Source: Noviherbaspirillum sp. UKPF54
GTDB lineage: Bacteria; Pseudomonadota; Gammaproteobacteria; Burkholderiales; Burkholderiaceae_D
Direction: 5' to 3'
DNA length: 64,000 nucleotides
Assembly (NCBI RefSeq): GCF_007874125.1
Contig: NZ_CP040128.1
Location: forward strand, 4,340,001-4,404,000
This document shows positions 1-9,045 of this stretch, one piece after another (the stretch's first letter is position 1; the number at the start of each line of letters is the position of its first letter). The notes beneath the pieces were generated by a model. The model was not told the origin of the DNA, ran no database searches, and worked only from the letters and a program-made list of their open reading frames with translations. Position numbers and translations under genes: made by a program.

Positions 1-212
1 CAGTTCTCTTGCAGCGTGCGCAGCTCGCGGAAATCGGCGACGGGCAGAAAGGGCGTGGACGGCACCTTCGAGAACAGGTGCATGAACATGTTGATCGGCG
101 CGACAAAGGAGGAGTGATCGAACAATTGGCGCAATGGCGGCAGCCGCACCTTGCCGCGGAAATGCACATGAAAGATCGACAGCAGATACAGAGACACGAC
201 AGCCCACTTCAT
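1..212 (-). CDS. LpxO-type aspartyl/asparaginyl beta-hydroxylase family protein (partial)
   Basis: Only the first 70 codons are inside the window; the gene runs off the left edge. The start at 212 opens with MKWAVVSLYLLSIFHVHFRG, a short hydrophobic N-terminal segment. This is followed by KVRLPPLRQLFDHSSFVAP and a stretch ending KVPSTPFLPVADF. This arrangement (N-terminal membrane anchor, RGKVR, RQLFDHS, APINxFM, KVPxTP) is how LpxO-like lipid A 2-hydroxylases / aspartyl-asparaginyl beta-hydroxylase domain proteins begin. These are Fe(II)/2-oxoglutarate enzymes acting at the inner membrane. The catalytic HxD...H residues lie outside the window, so activity cannot be judged. The family call rests on N-terminal resemblance alone. 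Confidence 0.6.
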   Translation of the reverse strand, partial: MKWAVVSLYLLSIFHVHFRGKVRLPPLRQLFDHSSFVAPINMFMHLFSKVPSTPFLPVADFRELRTLQEN

Positions 213-366
213 GACGATACCGACCTCGCGAGAATGGCTGCGCCGCCGCAGCCGAAATAGCGATCAATACCGCAGTTTGCCGAACACTGATTTAAGCGGA
301 CGCAAGCCCGAGTGGTTTTCCGGATGACATGTTGTGAAAATGAAATCGAGTAAGCTGGTTTGCCGG

Positions 367-660
367 TTAGCGCCGAAGAGGCTGCCGGGGGGCGGCCAGC
401 CGTGCATTCACCCCATAAAACAGCACCACCGTCTGGGCGGCCACGTTCAGCCCGGCTACCGCCGCAATCAGGTAATTCTTGACGACGACGATCGCGTAAA
501 GAATGGCGATCATGGCAATGGCAATCCAGCCGCTCCACGAGGTCAGCGAGATCGAGCGGCGCGCGTCGAGGTCACGGTGATATTTGAGAATTTGCGGCAA
601 GTACAAGGCAGAGGCGACGATGCCCGATGCGCCGTACATTACGCTCAATAGTTGTTCCAT
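367..660 (-). CDS. PQ-loop repeat / SemiSWEET-like small membrane protein
   Basis: 97 codons starting at ATG 660 (MEQLLSVMYGASGIV). Three hydrophobic segments are predicted by eye at about residues 5-22, 40-58 and 64-84. The first carries the PQ-loop signature LYLPQILKYHRD and the second begins after SISLTSWSGW. A single three-helix PQ-loop unit of about 90-100 residues is the size of bacterial SemiSWEETs, which dimerise to make a small-solute (typically sugar) transporter in the inner membrane. The substrate cannot be told from sequence. It is a stand-alone gene between the LpxO-type gene and the EF-G paralogue, all on the same strand but with gaps over 100 nt. Confidence 0.65.
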   Translation of the reverse strand: MEQLLSVMYGASGIVASALYLPQILKYHRDLDARRSISLTSWSGWIAIAMIAILYAIVVVKNYLIAAVAGLNVAAQTVVLFYGVNARLAAPRQPLRR

Positions 661-773
661 GACTCCGTGACAATGTTTCGTTTCTAGTCGAAAACATTGG
701 AGTATGGAAAGATTGAGAAGTTGCATCTCCCTGCGCCATGCCGAATGCACCGCACGGCGCGCCAAAACCGGTA

Positions 774-2846
774 CTACTCTTCCGGTTCCACCTTGTGCTG
801 GCTCACCATGCGCTGCTGCGTCGGCGGCGGTACCGGATCGTAGTGGCTGAACTCGATGGTGTAGCTGCCGCGCCCGCCGGTGACCGAGTTCAGGCGCGAC
901 TGGTAGTCGTTCAGTTCGGCCAGCGGCGCCTGTCCGGAGATCACGACGGTATTGCCTTGCACCGTCTGCATGCCGAGCACCTGCCCGCGCTTGGACGACA
1001 GGTCGCCGGTGATATCGCCCATGGTCTGTTCCGGCACGACGATTTCGATATTGACGATCGGCTCCAGGATGGCGGGCCGCGCCTTCAGCACCGCGTCGAT
1101 GAAGGCCTTGCGCCCTGCGGTGGCGAACGCGACCTCCTTCGAATCGACCGGATGGCTCTTGCCGTCGTACACGACCACGCGCACATCCTGCATCGGGAAA
1201 CCCGCCAGCGGGCCGGCTTCCAGCGCTTGCCTTATCCCTTTTTCCACGGCCGGAATGAACTGGCCGGGAATGGCGCCGCCCTTGACCTCGTCGACGAACT
1301 CGAAGCCGGCGCCGCGCGGCAGGGATTCCACCCGCAGGAACACTTCGCCGAACTGGCCGGCGCCGCCGCTTTGCTTCTTGTGCCGGTGATGCCCCTCGGC
1401 GTGCCCGGCGATCGTCTCGCGATACGCGATCTTCGGCGGCCGAGTCGCGATGTCGATCTTGTAGAACTCCATCATGCGCTCCAGCGCGCAACGCAGATGC
1501 AACTCGCCCAGTCCCAGCATCACGGTTTCGTTGGTATGGATCTGGTGCTCGACCTTCAGGCACGGGTCTTCGGCGGTCATCTTTTGCAGGATTTCCCACA
1601 GGCGCTGTTCATCGCCGCGCTTTTTCGGCTCGATCGCCAGCGCATAGATCGGTGTCGGGAACGGCAATGGCTTCAGGTGGATGTGCTCGTCTTCGGCGGC
1701 ATCGTGCAGCACAGCGTCGAAGGCGATGTCTTCCACCTTGGCGACGGCGCAGATATCGCCCGGCACGCCCTGCGGCACCTCGATCTGTTCCTTGCCCTGC
1801 AACAGATAGAGATGCGCGACCTTGAACGGCTTCCTGGCGTCGCCGATGTAGAGCATGCTGTCGCGCCGGACCGTGCCCTGGTGAATGCGGAAGATGCCGA
1901 GCTTGCCCACGTAGGGATCGACCATCAGCTTGAATACATGCGCCAGCACATGCTGCGACGGGTCCGGCACCGACCGGATTTCGCGCTGCCGGTCTTCCGT
2001 GCTCGATGCGCTCAGGTCTTCGCGGTAGAACAGCGGCGGATTGCCCTCGGTCGGGTTGGGCAACAGCTTCACGAATACGTCGAGCAGTTCCTGGATGCCG
2101 GCGCCGTTCTGCGCCGACACGAAGCAGATCGGCACCAGGTGGCCTTCGCGCAGCGCCTGCTCGAACGGCGCGTGCAACTGCTCCGGCTCGATCTCTCCCT
2201 GTTCCAGGTAGAGCGCCATCAGGTCGGCATCGACTTCCACCACCTGGTCGACCAGTGTGCGGTGGGCCTGCTCCACGGATGAAAAATCGGTTCGCCCGGC
2301 GTCCCGGTCTCCGGACGGATTGAAAAAGCAGTCGACCACCCTGGTGCCGCCCGCCGCCGGCAGGTTGATCGGCAGGCATTCCTTGCCGAAGGTTTCCTGG
2401 ATACTGGCCAAGAGTCCCGGCAGGTCGATATTGTCCGCGTCGATCTGGTTGATGATGATCATGCGACACAGCTTGCGCTGCTGCGCCAATGCCATCATGC
2501 GGCCGGCGATCATCTCGATGCCGTTTTGCGCATTGATCACGATGGCGGCCGTCTCCACCGCCGACAACGCGCTGACGGCCTGACCGATGAAATCGGGATA
2601 GCCGGGCGTGTCGATCAGATGGATGCGGGTGTCGTGATAGTCGAGATGGATCAGCGCGGAATACAGCGAATGCCGGTATTTGCGTTCGAGCGGATCGGAA
2701 TCGGCGACGGTACCGCCGCGCTCCAGGCTGCCCGGCGCGGAGATCATGCCGCTGCCGTGCAGCAGCGCCTCGGTCAGGCTGGTCTTGCCGCTGGCGGTGT
2801 GCCCCAGCAGCGCAATGGTGCGGATGGCTTCTGTACTGTAAAGCAT
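774..2846 (-). CDS. Elongation factor G-like translational GTPase (EF-G paralogue)
   Basis: 690 residues with the EF-G layout. The G domain has P-loop GHTASGKT (15-22) and G3 motif DTPGYPDF (79-86). Domain II follows (VDPYVGKLGIFRIHQGTV) and then the domain III-V region, including the GxGELHL motif (LGLGELHLRCALER) and the MGDITGDLSSKRG segment of domain V. The G4 motif reads NQID (133-136) rather than the usual NKxD, a notable change at the guanine-specificity loop. A GGAGGAG ribosome-binding site lies 9 nt before the ATG. It is not embedded in an str operon (no rpsL/rpsG/tuf), so it is probably the EF-G-like paralogue common in Burkholderiales rather than the main FusA. Its exact role is unknown. 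Confidence 0.85.
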   Translation of the reverse strand: MLYSTEAIRTIALLGHTASGKTSLTEALLHGSGMISAPGSLERGGTVADSDPLERKYRHSLYSALIHLDYHDTRIHLIDTPGYPDFIGQAVSALSAVETAAIVINAQNGIEMIAGRMMALAQQRKLCRMIIINQIDADNIDLPGLLASIQETFGKECLPINLPAAGGTRVVDCFFNPSGDRDAGRTDFSSVEQAHRTLVDQVVEVDADLMALYLEQGEIEPEQLHAPFEQALREGHLVPICFVSAQNGAGIQELLDVFVKLLPNPTEGNPPLFYREDLSASSTEDRQREIRSVPDPSQHVLAHVFKLMVDPYVGKLGIFRIHQGTVRRDSMLYIGDARKPFKVAHLYLLQGKEQIEVPQGVPGDICAVAKVEDIAFDAVLHDAAEDEHIHLKPLPFPTPIYALAIEPKKRGDEQRLWEILQKMTAEDPCLKVEHQIHTNETVMLGLGELHLRCALERMMEFYKIDIATRPPKIAYRETIAGHAEGHHRHKKQSGGAGQFGEVFLRVESLPRGAGFEFVDEVKGGAIPGQFIPAVEKGIRQALEAGPLAGFPMQDVRVVVYDGKSHPVDSKEVAFATAGRKAFIDAVLKARPAILEPIVNIEIVVPEQTMGDITGDLSSKRGQVLGMQTVQGNTVVISGQAPLAELNDYQSRLNSVTGGRGSYTIEFSHYDPVPPPTQQRMVSQHKVEPEE

Positions 2847-3030
2847 CGGTTGATCTCCTCCCGCGTGGTCAGACCCCGATTACGCCGGCGCCGCATACCT
2901 TGCCAGCCGCCGGCCGACGGAGCACAAGTGCACAACAGTGTCGAGCCATTGTATTTCAATTGCGCCGGCGGACCGCGCTTGCAGGCGTGGGCGATGGCTT
3001 TTGCTTGAGCTGAAACAAGCCGTTTCCCGG

Positions 3031-3267
3031 CTAGCGGTTCGCCTGCTCGACCATCGCATGCGCCACCCGGCGCGCTTCCGCCTCCGCTTCGGCTTCGCTG
3101 GCAAAGACGCTCTCCAGCGATACACGTTGTGTCGGAAAAATACTGTTCCTGTGCATCGGGTTGGTCGATGGTCCGTAGACCGTCACGTAGGCGGCCCAGC
3201 CTTCTTGCTCGACGAGATGAACGCCGGCGTACTCAATTTCATATTCGCCGATGGTTTCCATTCCCAT
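3031..3267 (-). CDS. Small hypothetical protein, 78 aa
   Basis: Start at ATG 3267 is chosen because AAGGAGG lies 5 nt upstream; an in-frame ATG further upstream (3336) has no comparable site. The protein begins MGMETIGEYEIEYAGVHL and ends with an acidic, alanine-rich helix (ASEAEAEAEARRVAHAMVEQ). It has no signal peptide or membrane segment, and I do not recognise the family. The sequence suggests a small soluble alpha/beta protein with a mostly beta N-terminal half and a C-terminal helix. It sits divergently to the 71-residue gene at 3425. Confidence 0.6.
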   Translation of the reverse strand: MGMETIGEYEIEYAGVHLVEQEGWAAYVTVYGPSTNPMHRNSIFPTQRVSLESVFASEAEAEAEARRVAHAMVEQANR

Positions 3268-3424
3268 TGCCGCCTCCTTGGTCGCGCTTGCGCATCGCCG
3301 GTTTGACGAAACGCGCATTGATGTCGGGCGCGCCATAGTAATGTAAATGTGCCGGCAAGCTAGTGAGACTACGCATGGGATGCAGTTTCACCGGCGCGGT
3401 ACTACCAGCGAAGATGGGGAAAAC

Positions 3425-3640
3425 ATGCCTATTTATGAATATACGCGTCGCACCGGAAAGCGCCTGACTTACACGATTGAGTACGATCAAGGGGAATACT
3501 TTATTCAGCGCGACGGCCAGATGAAAAAGGCTTTTCCGGATGCCATGGCCACCGGCATGTCGCCCAACGAAGCCACCGCCGACCTGATGCTGCGCATGGC
3601 GATCGCCGACATCGAGGCGCTCAACGGCATGGACGAGTAG
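3425..3640 (+). CDS. Small hypothetical protein, 71 aa
   Basis: Start at ATG 3425 (MPIYEYTRRTGKRLTYTIEY), preceded by GATGGGGAAAAC. Longer in-frame starts exist upstream but add a sequence of unlikely composition. The protein has a beta-rich N-terminal half (TYTIEYDQGEYFIQRDGQMKK) and a helical acidic C-terminus (LRMAIADIEALNGMDE). It has no membrane segment, no cysteines and no family that I recognise. It lies between two minus-strand small genes, so it is monocistronic. Confidence 0.6.
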   Translation: MPIYEYTRRTGKRLTYTIEYDQGEYFIQRDGQMKKAFPDAMATGMSPNEATADLMLRMAIADIEALNGMDE

Positions 3641-3649
3641 TGTGCGGCA

Positions 3650-4072
3650 TCAATTTCTGCGCTCGAACAGGCGGATATCGCTTTCCATCGACGCGAAGCA
3701 ATCGAACGCCATGTCGAGCACGTTGATCGACGCCTCCACCGGGTTGTCCCACGCATCCCGGCAGGCGACCGCCGCATTGTACTGCTGCAGCGCGCGCTGC
3801 AATTCGATCGTTCGCTCCGTCAGCCCGCCAGCCTGACCGGGGCGCATACAGGCGCGAAACGCTGCCGCCAGGGCATCGATTTTTCGGGCGACGATCCGCA
3901 GGTTAAAGGCCAGCACCGTGGCATGCACGTCGGGATCGTAATACTGCGGATGGAAGGACTTCAGCGCCATCTGCTGCTCGTGCATCTTCTTGGCGAAATC
4001 CAGTGCCTCCTCGGCGCCGCGATAGTGGCCGTACAGGCGGCCAGGCGGGTAAAGCAGGGTCAGCCGCATCAT
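3650..4072 (-). CDS. Hypothetical protein, about 140 aa
   Basis: The preferred start is one of two adjacent ATGs at 4072/4069 (MMRLTLLYPPG), because GGAGG sits immediately upstream. A longer form starting at 4126 (MKMQRPFRLAAC) is possible but has a weak ribosome-binding site. The protein is largely helical and soluble: an alignment-like stretch EEALDFAKKMHEQQMALKSF, then a region of probable amphipathic helices to the C-terminus (LERRN). I do not recognise it. Its end faces the end of the 71-aa gene at 3640, so the two are convergent with a 9-nt gap. Confidence 0.55.
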   Translation of the reverse strand: MMRLTLLYPPGRLYGHYRGAEEALDFAKKMHEQQMALKSFHPQYYDPDVHATVLAFNLRIVARKIDALAAAFRACMRPGQAGGLTERTIELQRALQQYNAAVACRDAWDNPVEASINVLDMAFDCFASMESDIRLFERRN

Positions 4073-4350
4073 GCCTCCGCTTGTCTTGTCGCATGCAGCC
4101 AGTCGGAAAGGCCGCTGCATCTTCATCCGATTGTAAAACGATTCAGGATGGCACAGGCGGACCGCGCAGCACTGGGCTACGCAATTTCCCTTCCGAAAAG
4201 CAAGACATTTCCAGTCGAAATAAGCGCTTAAGCAAAGTCAAAAAGCAATGCGGCGATGAATGATTCAATGAGGCAGTAATGAATCTTATAAACATTGCTG
4301 AACGCAATTTCTTCTTTGAAGAAAATGGCGTGGGCGCACAGGGGGAAGAC

Positions 4351-5241
4351 ATGCTTCGTTCGGTACGGAATATCTTATCGGTCATGTTTGCCGCAAGCCT
4401 GCTGCTGGCAGGATGCGGCGGTGGAGGCAGCGTCTCGACCAATACGACAGACACCACGCTGACCGATACCGGCGGCAGCACAATCGCGCCCTCGCAATCC
4501 AATTCCGGCAGTACCGGCAACACGGGTAACACTAGCAATAGCGGCACGCAGGCCAACCCGGTAGTCGCGTTTCCAACCACGGTCATCGCCAGCGTATTCG
4601 GCGGCACCAACAGTGCCGATCGGCCGCTCACCATCCTGCTGCAGGATGACGGATCCTACTTCATCGTTTATTCGGACCCGTCCACCGGCAAGCCGATTGG
4701 CGTCATACTCGGCACCGGCACGCTGAACAATGGCAGCTTCGCCTCGACGAACGGCCTTGACCTGACCCTGATCGGCATCGGCGGACAGATAACGAATGCC
4801 GTCAACCTGTCGGCAAGCTATACCGAGAAAAGTGTTTTCAACGGCAATGTGACCTATACCGCAGACAACAGGGCGGCAAGTTTTACCAGCAGCTACAACA
4901 ACGCGTATGAAACGCTGCCGCCGTTGAGCCAATTGGCCGGCGTCTACACGGGCAGCATCGCCAACAAGAGCCTGCGCGAAGATAACATCGTGCTGGACAT
5001 TGGCGCAGACGGCCAGGTGACCGGGCACTTGACTTGTGGATGCGCCATCACCGCGCAACTGCAGGTGCAGGGCGGCACCGCCTATGGCGCGACGCTGGAC
5101 TTCAAGAGCGGCACCCATCCGCTGTCAGGGAAATCGTTTGGCGGCAACGTGTACCTGGATAGCGCGGCCAAGCGTCTTTACATCGTCGGGAAAATGACCG
5201 GTACCGACGACCGCGTGGTGTTCGTCGGTACCAAGTCCTGA
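4351..5241 (+). CDS. Putative lipoprotein with Ser/Thr/Gly-rich linker
   Basis: 296 residues from ATG 4351, chosen because the signal peptide begins directly there and GGGGGAAG precedes it by 3-8 nt. A clear type II signal ends in lipobox LLAGC with the lipidated Cys at 22. The Cys is followed by a glycine run and a low-complexity Ser/Thr/Asn/Gly linker to about residue 75. The mature part (from about PVVAFPTTVIASVFGG) looks beta-rich, with repeated YxxSYT-like strands and a CGCAI pair. It is probably anchored to the outer membrane. The function is unknown; the linker style matches the lipoprotein at 28428-29621. Confidence 0.75.
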   Translation: MLRSVRNILSVMFAASLLLAGCGGGGSVSTNTTDTTLTDTGGSTIAPSQSNSGSTGNTGNTSNSGTQANPVVAFPTTVIASVFGGTNSADRPLTILLQDDGSYFIVYSDPSTGKPIGVILGTGTLNNGSFASTNGLDLTLIGIGGQITNAVNLSASYTEKSVFNGNVTYTADNRAASFTSSYNNAYETLPPLSQLAGVYTGSIANKSLREDNIVLDIGADGQVTGHLTCGCAITAQLQVQGGTAYGATLDFKSGTHPLSGKSFGGNVYLDSAAKRLYIVGKMTGTDDRVVFVGTKS

Positions 5242-5248
5242 GCGGCCC

Positions 5249-5800
5249 CTATCGCCCATACATTCCGGTAAGCGACGCTGTCGCCAGCCGGTTCGAGTTC
5301 AGCATGAAGCCGATCATGGCCGGCGAGGCATCGGCCGGGACGCCGAGCTTGTCGGTCTTGAGCGCATACACCGTCACGACATAGCGGTGCGGCTTGTCGC
5401 CGGCGGGCGGGCAGGCACCGCCGAAATCCATGCTGCCGAAATCGTTGCGGCCGTGCCTGGCGCCATCGGGCAGCTTGCCGGGATGGCCGGCGCCGCCGGC
5501 GAGCATGTGGACCGACGCCGGAATGTCGTACGCCACCCAGTGCCACCAGCCGCTGCCGGTGGGCGCGTCCGGGTCGTACATGGTGACGGCAAAGCTCTTG
5601 GTGGCGGCCGGCGCCCCCGACCACTCCAGCTGCGGCGACTGGTTGTCACCGCTGCAGCCGAAGCCTTGATAGACCTGGCTGGCATGCAGCTGCCGGTTGT
5701 TCTGGATATCCGCGCTCTTGAGCTGGAATGCCTGTTCGGCAGAAGCCGTGCCGGCCCCTAGGCACAGGCTGAGGATGAGAACAGAACGCAGGTTTCGCAT
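5249..5800 (-). CDS. YbhB/YbcL family (PEBP, Raf-kinase-inhibitor-like) exported protein
   Basis: 183 residues from ATG 5800, where a Sec signal peptide begins (MRNLRSVLILSLCLGAGTASA, cut predicted after residue 21). The mature domain has the PEBP hallmarks: FGCSGDNQSPQLEWSGAP, then VTMYDPDAPTGSGWWHWV (the DPDAP and HW elements lining the anion pocket), then GGACPPAGDKPHRYVVTVYAL. Bacterial YbhB/YbcL proteins bind small anions and their physiological ligand is mostly unknown. AAAGGAG lies 8 nt upstream. The AraC-type gene ends 97 nt upstream on the same strand, so it may regulate or be co-transcribed with this gene. Confidence 0.85.
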   Translation of the reverse strand: MRNLRSVLILSLCLGAGTASAEQAFQLKSADIQNNRQLHASQVYQGFGCSGDNQSPQLEWSGAPAATKSFAVTMYDPDAPTGSGWWHWVAYDIPASVHMLAGGAGHPGKLPDGARHGRNDFGSMDFGGACPPAGDKPHRYVVTVYALKTDKLGVPADASPAMIGFMLNSNRLATASLTGMYGR

Positions 5801-5897
5801 GGCATCGCTCCTTTCGATGTGATGAACAGTAAGGCCCATCATCGCGCAGCATGTCGCTGCCGGGCGCTCAACTCGGTGCGCCAATCGCTCAGCGTGC

Positions 5898-6755
5898 TCA
5901 GGGGTTGGCGACGGCGGCCGGTTCGATGCCGAAATGCGCAACGAAGTTGCGCGTGAAACTGGGCACCGACCGGTAACCGCAGGCTTGCGCCACCGACTTG
6001 ACCGGCTTGCGCGTGGTCTGCAGCAAGGCCAGGCCGTGGTGCAGCCTTGCTTCGCGCAGCAACAGGCGCAGCGAAGTGTTTTCTTCGGCCAGGCGCCGGC
6101 GCAGCGTCGCGCCGCTCACATGCAGGCGCGCTTCGAAGTCGGCCGAACTCCAGTCGCGTTCGGGAGCGGCGCCAATCAGCAGGCGGATGCGCGCACTCAA
6201 TGATGGATCGTCGGCATGCAGGAAATGGCCGTGGCCATTGCGCGCCAGCGCCAGCGCGACGCCGAGCAAGGCGTGCTCCAGCAGCACCGCGTCCGGCGTC
6301 GCCGGCGCACTCAGCACGGCCAGCAAGTGTTGCAGCAAGGGCAGCAGGGGCGTCACGGGACCGGTCGAAAAGGAAACGGCGGCGCGCCGTTCCGCGGGGG
6401 CGGCATGGGCATGGAGCAGGCTGCGCGCCAGCTCCACCACGCGCCATGGCAAGGCGATCGCCCACGCCCGATAACTTTCTCCGTCGATGCTCGGAGGCAG
6501 GTTTTCCACCTGCAAGGAAGTCGCATGGTGAATCATCACGAATTGCCCGGGCACCACCTCGTCCTTCTGGGCGCCGAGTTCCAGCCGCTTGGTGCCCGCC
6601 AGCGGCAGGAGCAGCAGGGGCAGGTCGACGCGTACCGCGCTTAACCGGTACGCCTGGCGTGCCACGACCATGACCTGGCTTCCCGCACGAGAGATGCCTG
6701 TCTGTAGCCACTCCGGAAGCGGGGCGGCCGCCATCCGATTGCTCATCTGCTGCAC
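5898..6755 (-). CDS. AraC family transcriptional regulator
   Basis: 285 residues from a GTG at 6755 (GGGGA 6 nt upstream); an ATG at 6746 is an alternative. The N-terminal ~190 residues form a sensor region resembling the AraC_N type (PGQFVMIHHATSLQVENLPPS). The C-terminal ~95 residues carry the two helix-turn-helix motifs: FEARLHVSGATLRRRLAEE, then SVAQACGYRSVPSFTRNFVAHFG. The ligand is unknown. It is followed on the same strand by the YbhB-type gene, its most likely local target. Confidence 0.85.
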   Translation of the reverse strand: MQQMSNRMAAAPLPEWLQTGISRAGSQVMVVARQAYRLSAVRVDLPLLLLPLAGTKRLELGAQKDEVVPGQFVMIHHATSLQVENLPPSIDGESYRAWAIALPWRVVELARSLLHAHAAPAERRAAVSFSTGPVTPLLPLLQHLLAVLSAPATPDAVLLEHALLGVALALARNGHGHFLHADDPSLSARIRLLIGAAPERDWSSADFEARLHVSGATLRRRLAEENTSLRLLLREARLHHGLALLQTTRKPVKSVAQACGYRSVPSFTRNFVAHFGIEPAAVANP

Positions 6756-6862
6756 TGCGCGTCCCCATGGAGGCGAGAAAGGTGCCCGTATTATTCCACA
6801 AGGTCTAAAGTGATAGGAGCCGTCCGCGTCGGGCGGCCGTCATGGATATCAGGAGGATGGGC

Positions 6863-7093
6863 ATGCAATCGACATTCCGCGGATCCGAATCGGGACAAGC
6901 CGTTTTCCAGAACACCACCGCCACCGGGACCGAGCAACTGCTGGTGACCTTGCATCCCGGCAGCGACTCGACGGCACATATCCAGATCAAGGAAGATGTG
7001 TCGGGAGGACTGGTGTCGACCTCGATCTCGATTAATCAATCGAACCTGCAAAAACTGGTCGAATGGCTGCGCGACCAGGGGGCGGTGCAATAG
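6863..7093 (+). CDS. Small hypothetical protein, 76 aa
   Basis: Start at ATG 6863 (MQSTFRGSESG) because AGGAGG lies 6 nt upstream; the ATG at 6842 is too far upstream of that site. The sequence ends SINQSNLQKLVEWLRDQGAVQ, an amphipathic helix. The middle is beta-like (TEQLLVTLHPGSDSTAHIQIKED). There is no signal peptide or membrane segment and no known family that I can name. It lies divergently to the AraC-type gene and 224 nt before the FadL-like gene on the same strand. Confidence 0.55.
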   Translation: MQSTFRGSESGQAVFQNTTATGTEQLLVTLHPGSDSTAHIQIKEDVSGGLVSTSISINQSNLQKLVEWLRDQGAVQ

Positions 7094-7317
7094 CGCGAAC
7101 GACGGGACAGCGATGCCGCCACGCGGCAAGCGGGCAGGAGTGACACCCGGCATGTATATGCATGCTTGATTTGCGTCAGACCTCGTGCGGGTGAAATACC
7201 GAACACTGGTGAGCGGTTGACTGCGCAACGCCATGAATGCATTCAGGATAACAATCCTGCCGCTTCCGCTCGCGCGATGTGTACCTTGCGGGAGTGCCGG
7301 GAAAAAAGGAGAACCGC

Positions 7318-8646
7318 ATGAAATTCGTTCGCTTCGCTTTGGCCGCCTCCACCGTCGCACTGATGCTTCCCGCCCCGGCCAGCGCCGGCGGCTTCGCCCT
7401 GAGTGAAATGGGGGCCGCCAGCGTCGGCAATGCGCACGCCGGTGGTGCCGCCGCCGCTGAAGACTTAAGCACAATCTATTTCAACCCGGCCGGCCTGACG
7501 CGGCTCTCCGGGCGCCAGTTCATGGTTTCCGGCTCCGGAATCCGGCCATCGGCCACCTTCGAGAATCGTGGTTCGTTTTCCGCGGCCGGTCCGCTTTCCG
7601 GCGGCAATGGCGGTGATGCCGGAAGCTGGGCCGTGGTGCCGGCCTTGTATTACGCGATGGATATCTCGCCTGATCTGCGTTTCGGGCTCGGCGTGCAAGT
7701 TCCGTTCGGCCTGACTACCGAATATGACGCGGGCTGGGTCGGGCGTTACCAGGCATTGAAGTCTGATCTCATTACGGTCGACATCAATCCCGCGCTCGCC
7801 TACCGGCTCAGCGACACCGTTTCCATCGGCGGCGGCGTGAGCGCGCAGTACATCAACGTCGAACTGTCGCGCGCGATCGACTTTGGCAGCATCTGCGTCG
7901 GCAGCGCCGGCCTGCCCACCTGCAGCGCCATCGGTTTCCTGCCCCAGGCCAAGGACGGCAGCGCGACGGTCAAGGGCAACGACTGGGGCTATGGCTTCAA
8001 TCTCGGTGCGCTGTTCTCGCCCGATGCGCGCATGCGATTCGGCATCGCCTATCGCTCCAAGGTCACCCACGAATTGTCCGGCAGCGCCAATTTCACCAAA
8101 CCTGCCGGCTTGCCGGCGCCGATTGCGGCATCCCCCACGTTTGCCAATACCGGCGCCCGGGCCGACCTCGACTTGCCCGATTCGCTCTCCGTGAGCGGCT
8201 ACGCCGACCTCGACGCGAAATGGTCGGTGATGGCCGATGTGACCTGGATGCACTGGAGCCGCTTCAAGGAATTGCGCATCCGCTTCGACAGTGGCGCGCC
8301 CGACAGCGTGACGCCGGAAGAATGGCGCAATACCTACCGGGTCGCGGCGGCGGTGAATTACCGCTATAACGACATGTGGAAGCTGCGCGCGGGCCTGGCC
8401 TACGATCAGTCGCCGGTCGAGGGGCAATTCCGCACGCCGCGCATCCCCGACAACAACCGCCGCTGGCTGGCGTTGGGCGCGCAGTACAAGCCGTCGCGCC
8501 AAGATACCTGGGACTTTGGCTATGCCCACCTGTTCGTGAGCGACTCGTCGATCAACAAGTCCGAACCGCCCGTCGGCGGCACGCTGGTCGGCGATTACAA
8601 CAATGACGTCAACATCCTCAGTGTGCAGTACAGCCGCGCATTCTGA
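7318..8646 (+). CDS. FadL/OmpP1/TodX family outer membrane transporter
   Basis: 442 residues from ATG 7318 (AAAAGGAG 6 nt upstream). A signal peptide ends near PAPASA at about residue 22. The mature N-terminus GGFALSEMGAASVGNAHAGGAAAAEDLSTIYFNPAGL contains the conserved NPAGL hatch motif of the FadL family. Alternating beta strands continue to the C-terminal ILSVQYSRAF, whose terminal Phe is the outer-membrane assembly signal. FadL proteins admit long-chain fatty acids or aromatic hydrocarbons across the outer membrane by diffusion. The substrate here cannot be assigned. Confidence 0.9.
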   Translation: MKFVRFALAASTVALMLPAPASAGGFALSEMGAASVGNAHAGGAAAAEDLSTIYFNPAGLTRLSGRQFMVSGSGIRPSATFENRGSFSAAGPLSGGNGGDAGSWAVVPALYYAMDISPDLRFGLGVQVPFGLTTEYDAGWVGRYQALKSDLITVDINPALAYRLSDTVSIGGGVSAQYINVELSRAIDFGSICVGSAGLPTCSAIGFLPQAKDGSATVKGNDWGYGFNLGALFSPDARMRFGIAYRSKVTHELSGSANFTKPAGLPAPIAASPTFANTGARADLDLPDSLSVSGYADLDAKWSVMADVTWMHWSRFKELRIRFDSGAPDSVTPEEWRNTYRVAAAVNYRYNDMWKLRAGLAYDQSPVEGQFRTPRIPDNNRRWLALGAQYKPSRQDTWDFGYAHLFVSDSSINKSEPPVGGTLVGDYNNDVNILSVQYSRAF

Positions 8647-8727
8647 AGTTCGCCTTGATGCTGTCCACCGCCTGGACCATACTGATCCGGATGGTGGATT
8701 CCCGTATTGTTGTTGCAGGAGGCGAGC

Positions 8728-8952
8728 ATGGCTGCCGCGACTTACCACAAGGGCAATTGGAAGGCGGAGGTGGATTTCGAGGAACTGGCGAGCGGAAAAT
8801 TCCAAGGCATTGTCCAGCTATTCCACGAAGGAAGTTCTTCCGTCGAACGGCAACAGATCCTGCACAGAGCCTTCAATGTTTCGGACACGGTGGATGGCGC
8901 GCTGGAAGAAGGGAAGAACCTGGCGCACCACCTGCTCGGCGACATGGAGTGA
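8728..8952 (+). CDS. Small hypothetical protein, 74 aa
   Basis: Start at ATG 8728 (MAAATYHKGNWKAEVDFEEL), with AGGAGG 5 nt upstream. Compact soluble protein: a short beta pair (GKFQGIVQLFHEG) followed by an acidic helical C-terminus (VDGALEEGKNLAHHLLGDME). No cysteines, no membrane segments. I do not recognise the family. It lies 81 nt downstream of the FadL-like gene in the same direction, so it may be co-transcribed with it. Confidence 0.6.
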   Translation: MAAATYHKGNWKAEVDFEELASGKFQGIVQLFHEGSSSVERQQILHRAFNVSDTVDGALEEGKNLAHHLLGDME

Positions 8953-9045
8953 CGCGGTCTTGCAGGCGGGCGCGAGACGGCTCGCTTTGATGAATGTCCC
9001 GGGGGGCGGACGTTTGTCTGCCTCAAATTTCACATAGAGGCGCAA

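Noticed and set aside
738..2282. Long plus-strand open frame opposite the EF-G paralogue
   Set aside because: Antisense shadow of a strongly conserved GTPase; composition is His/Arg/Gln-rich as expected from reverse reading of GC-rich codons, with no ribosome-binding site or family motif.
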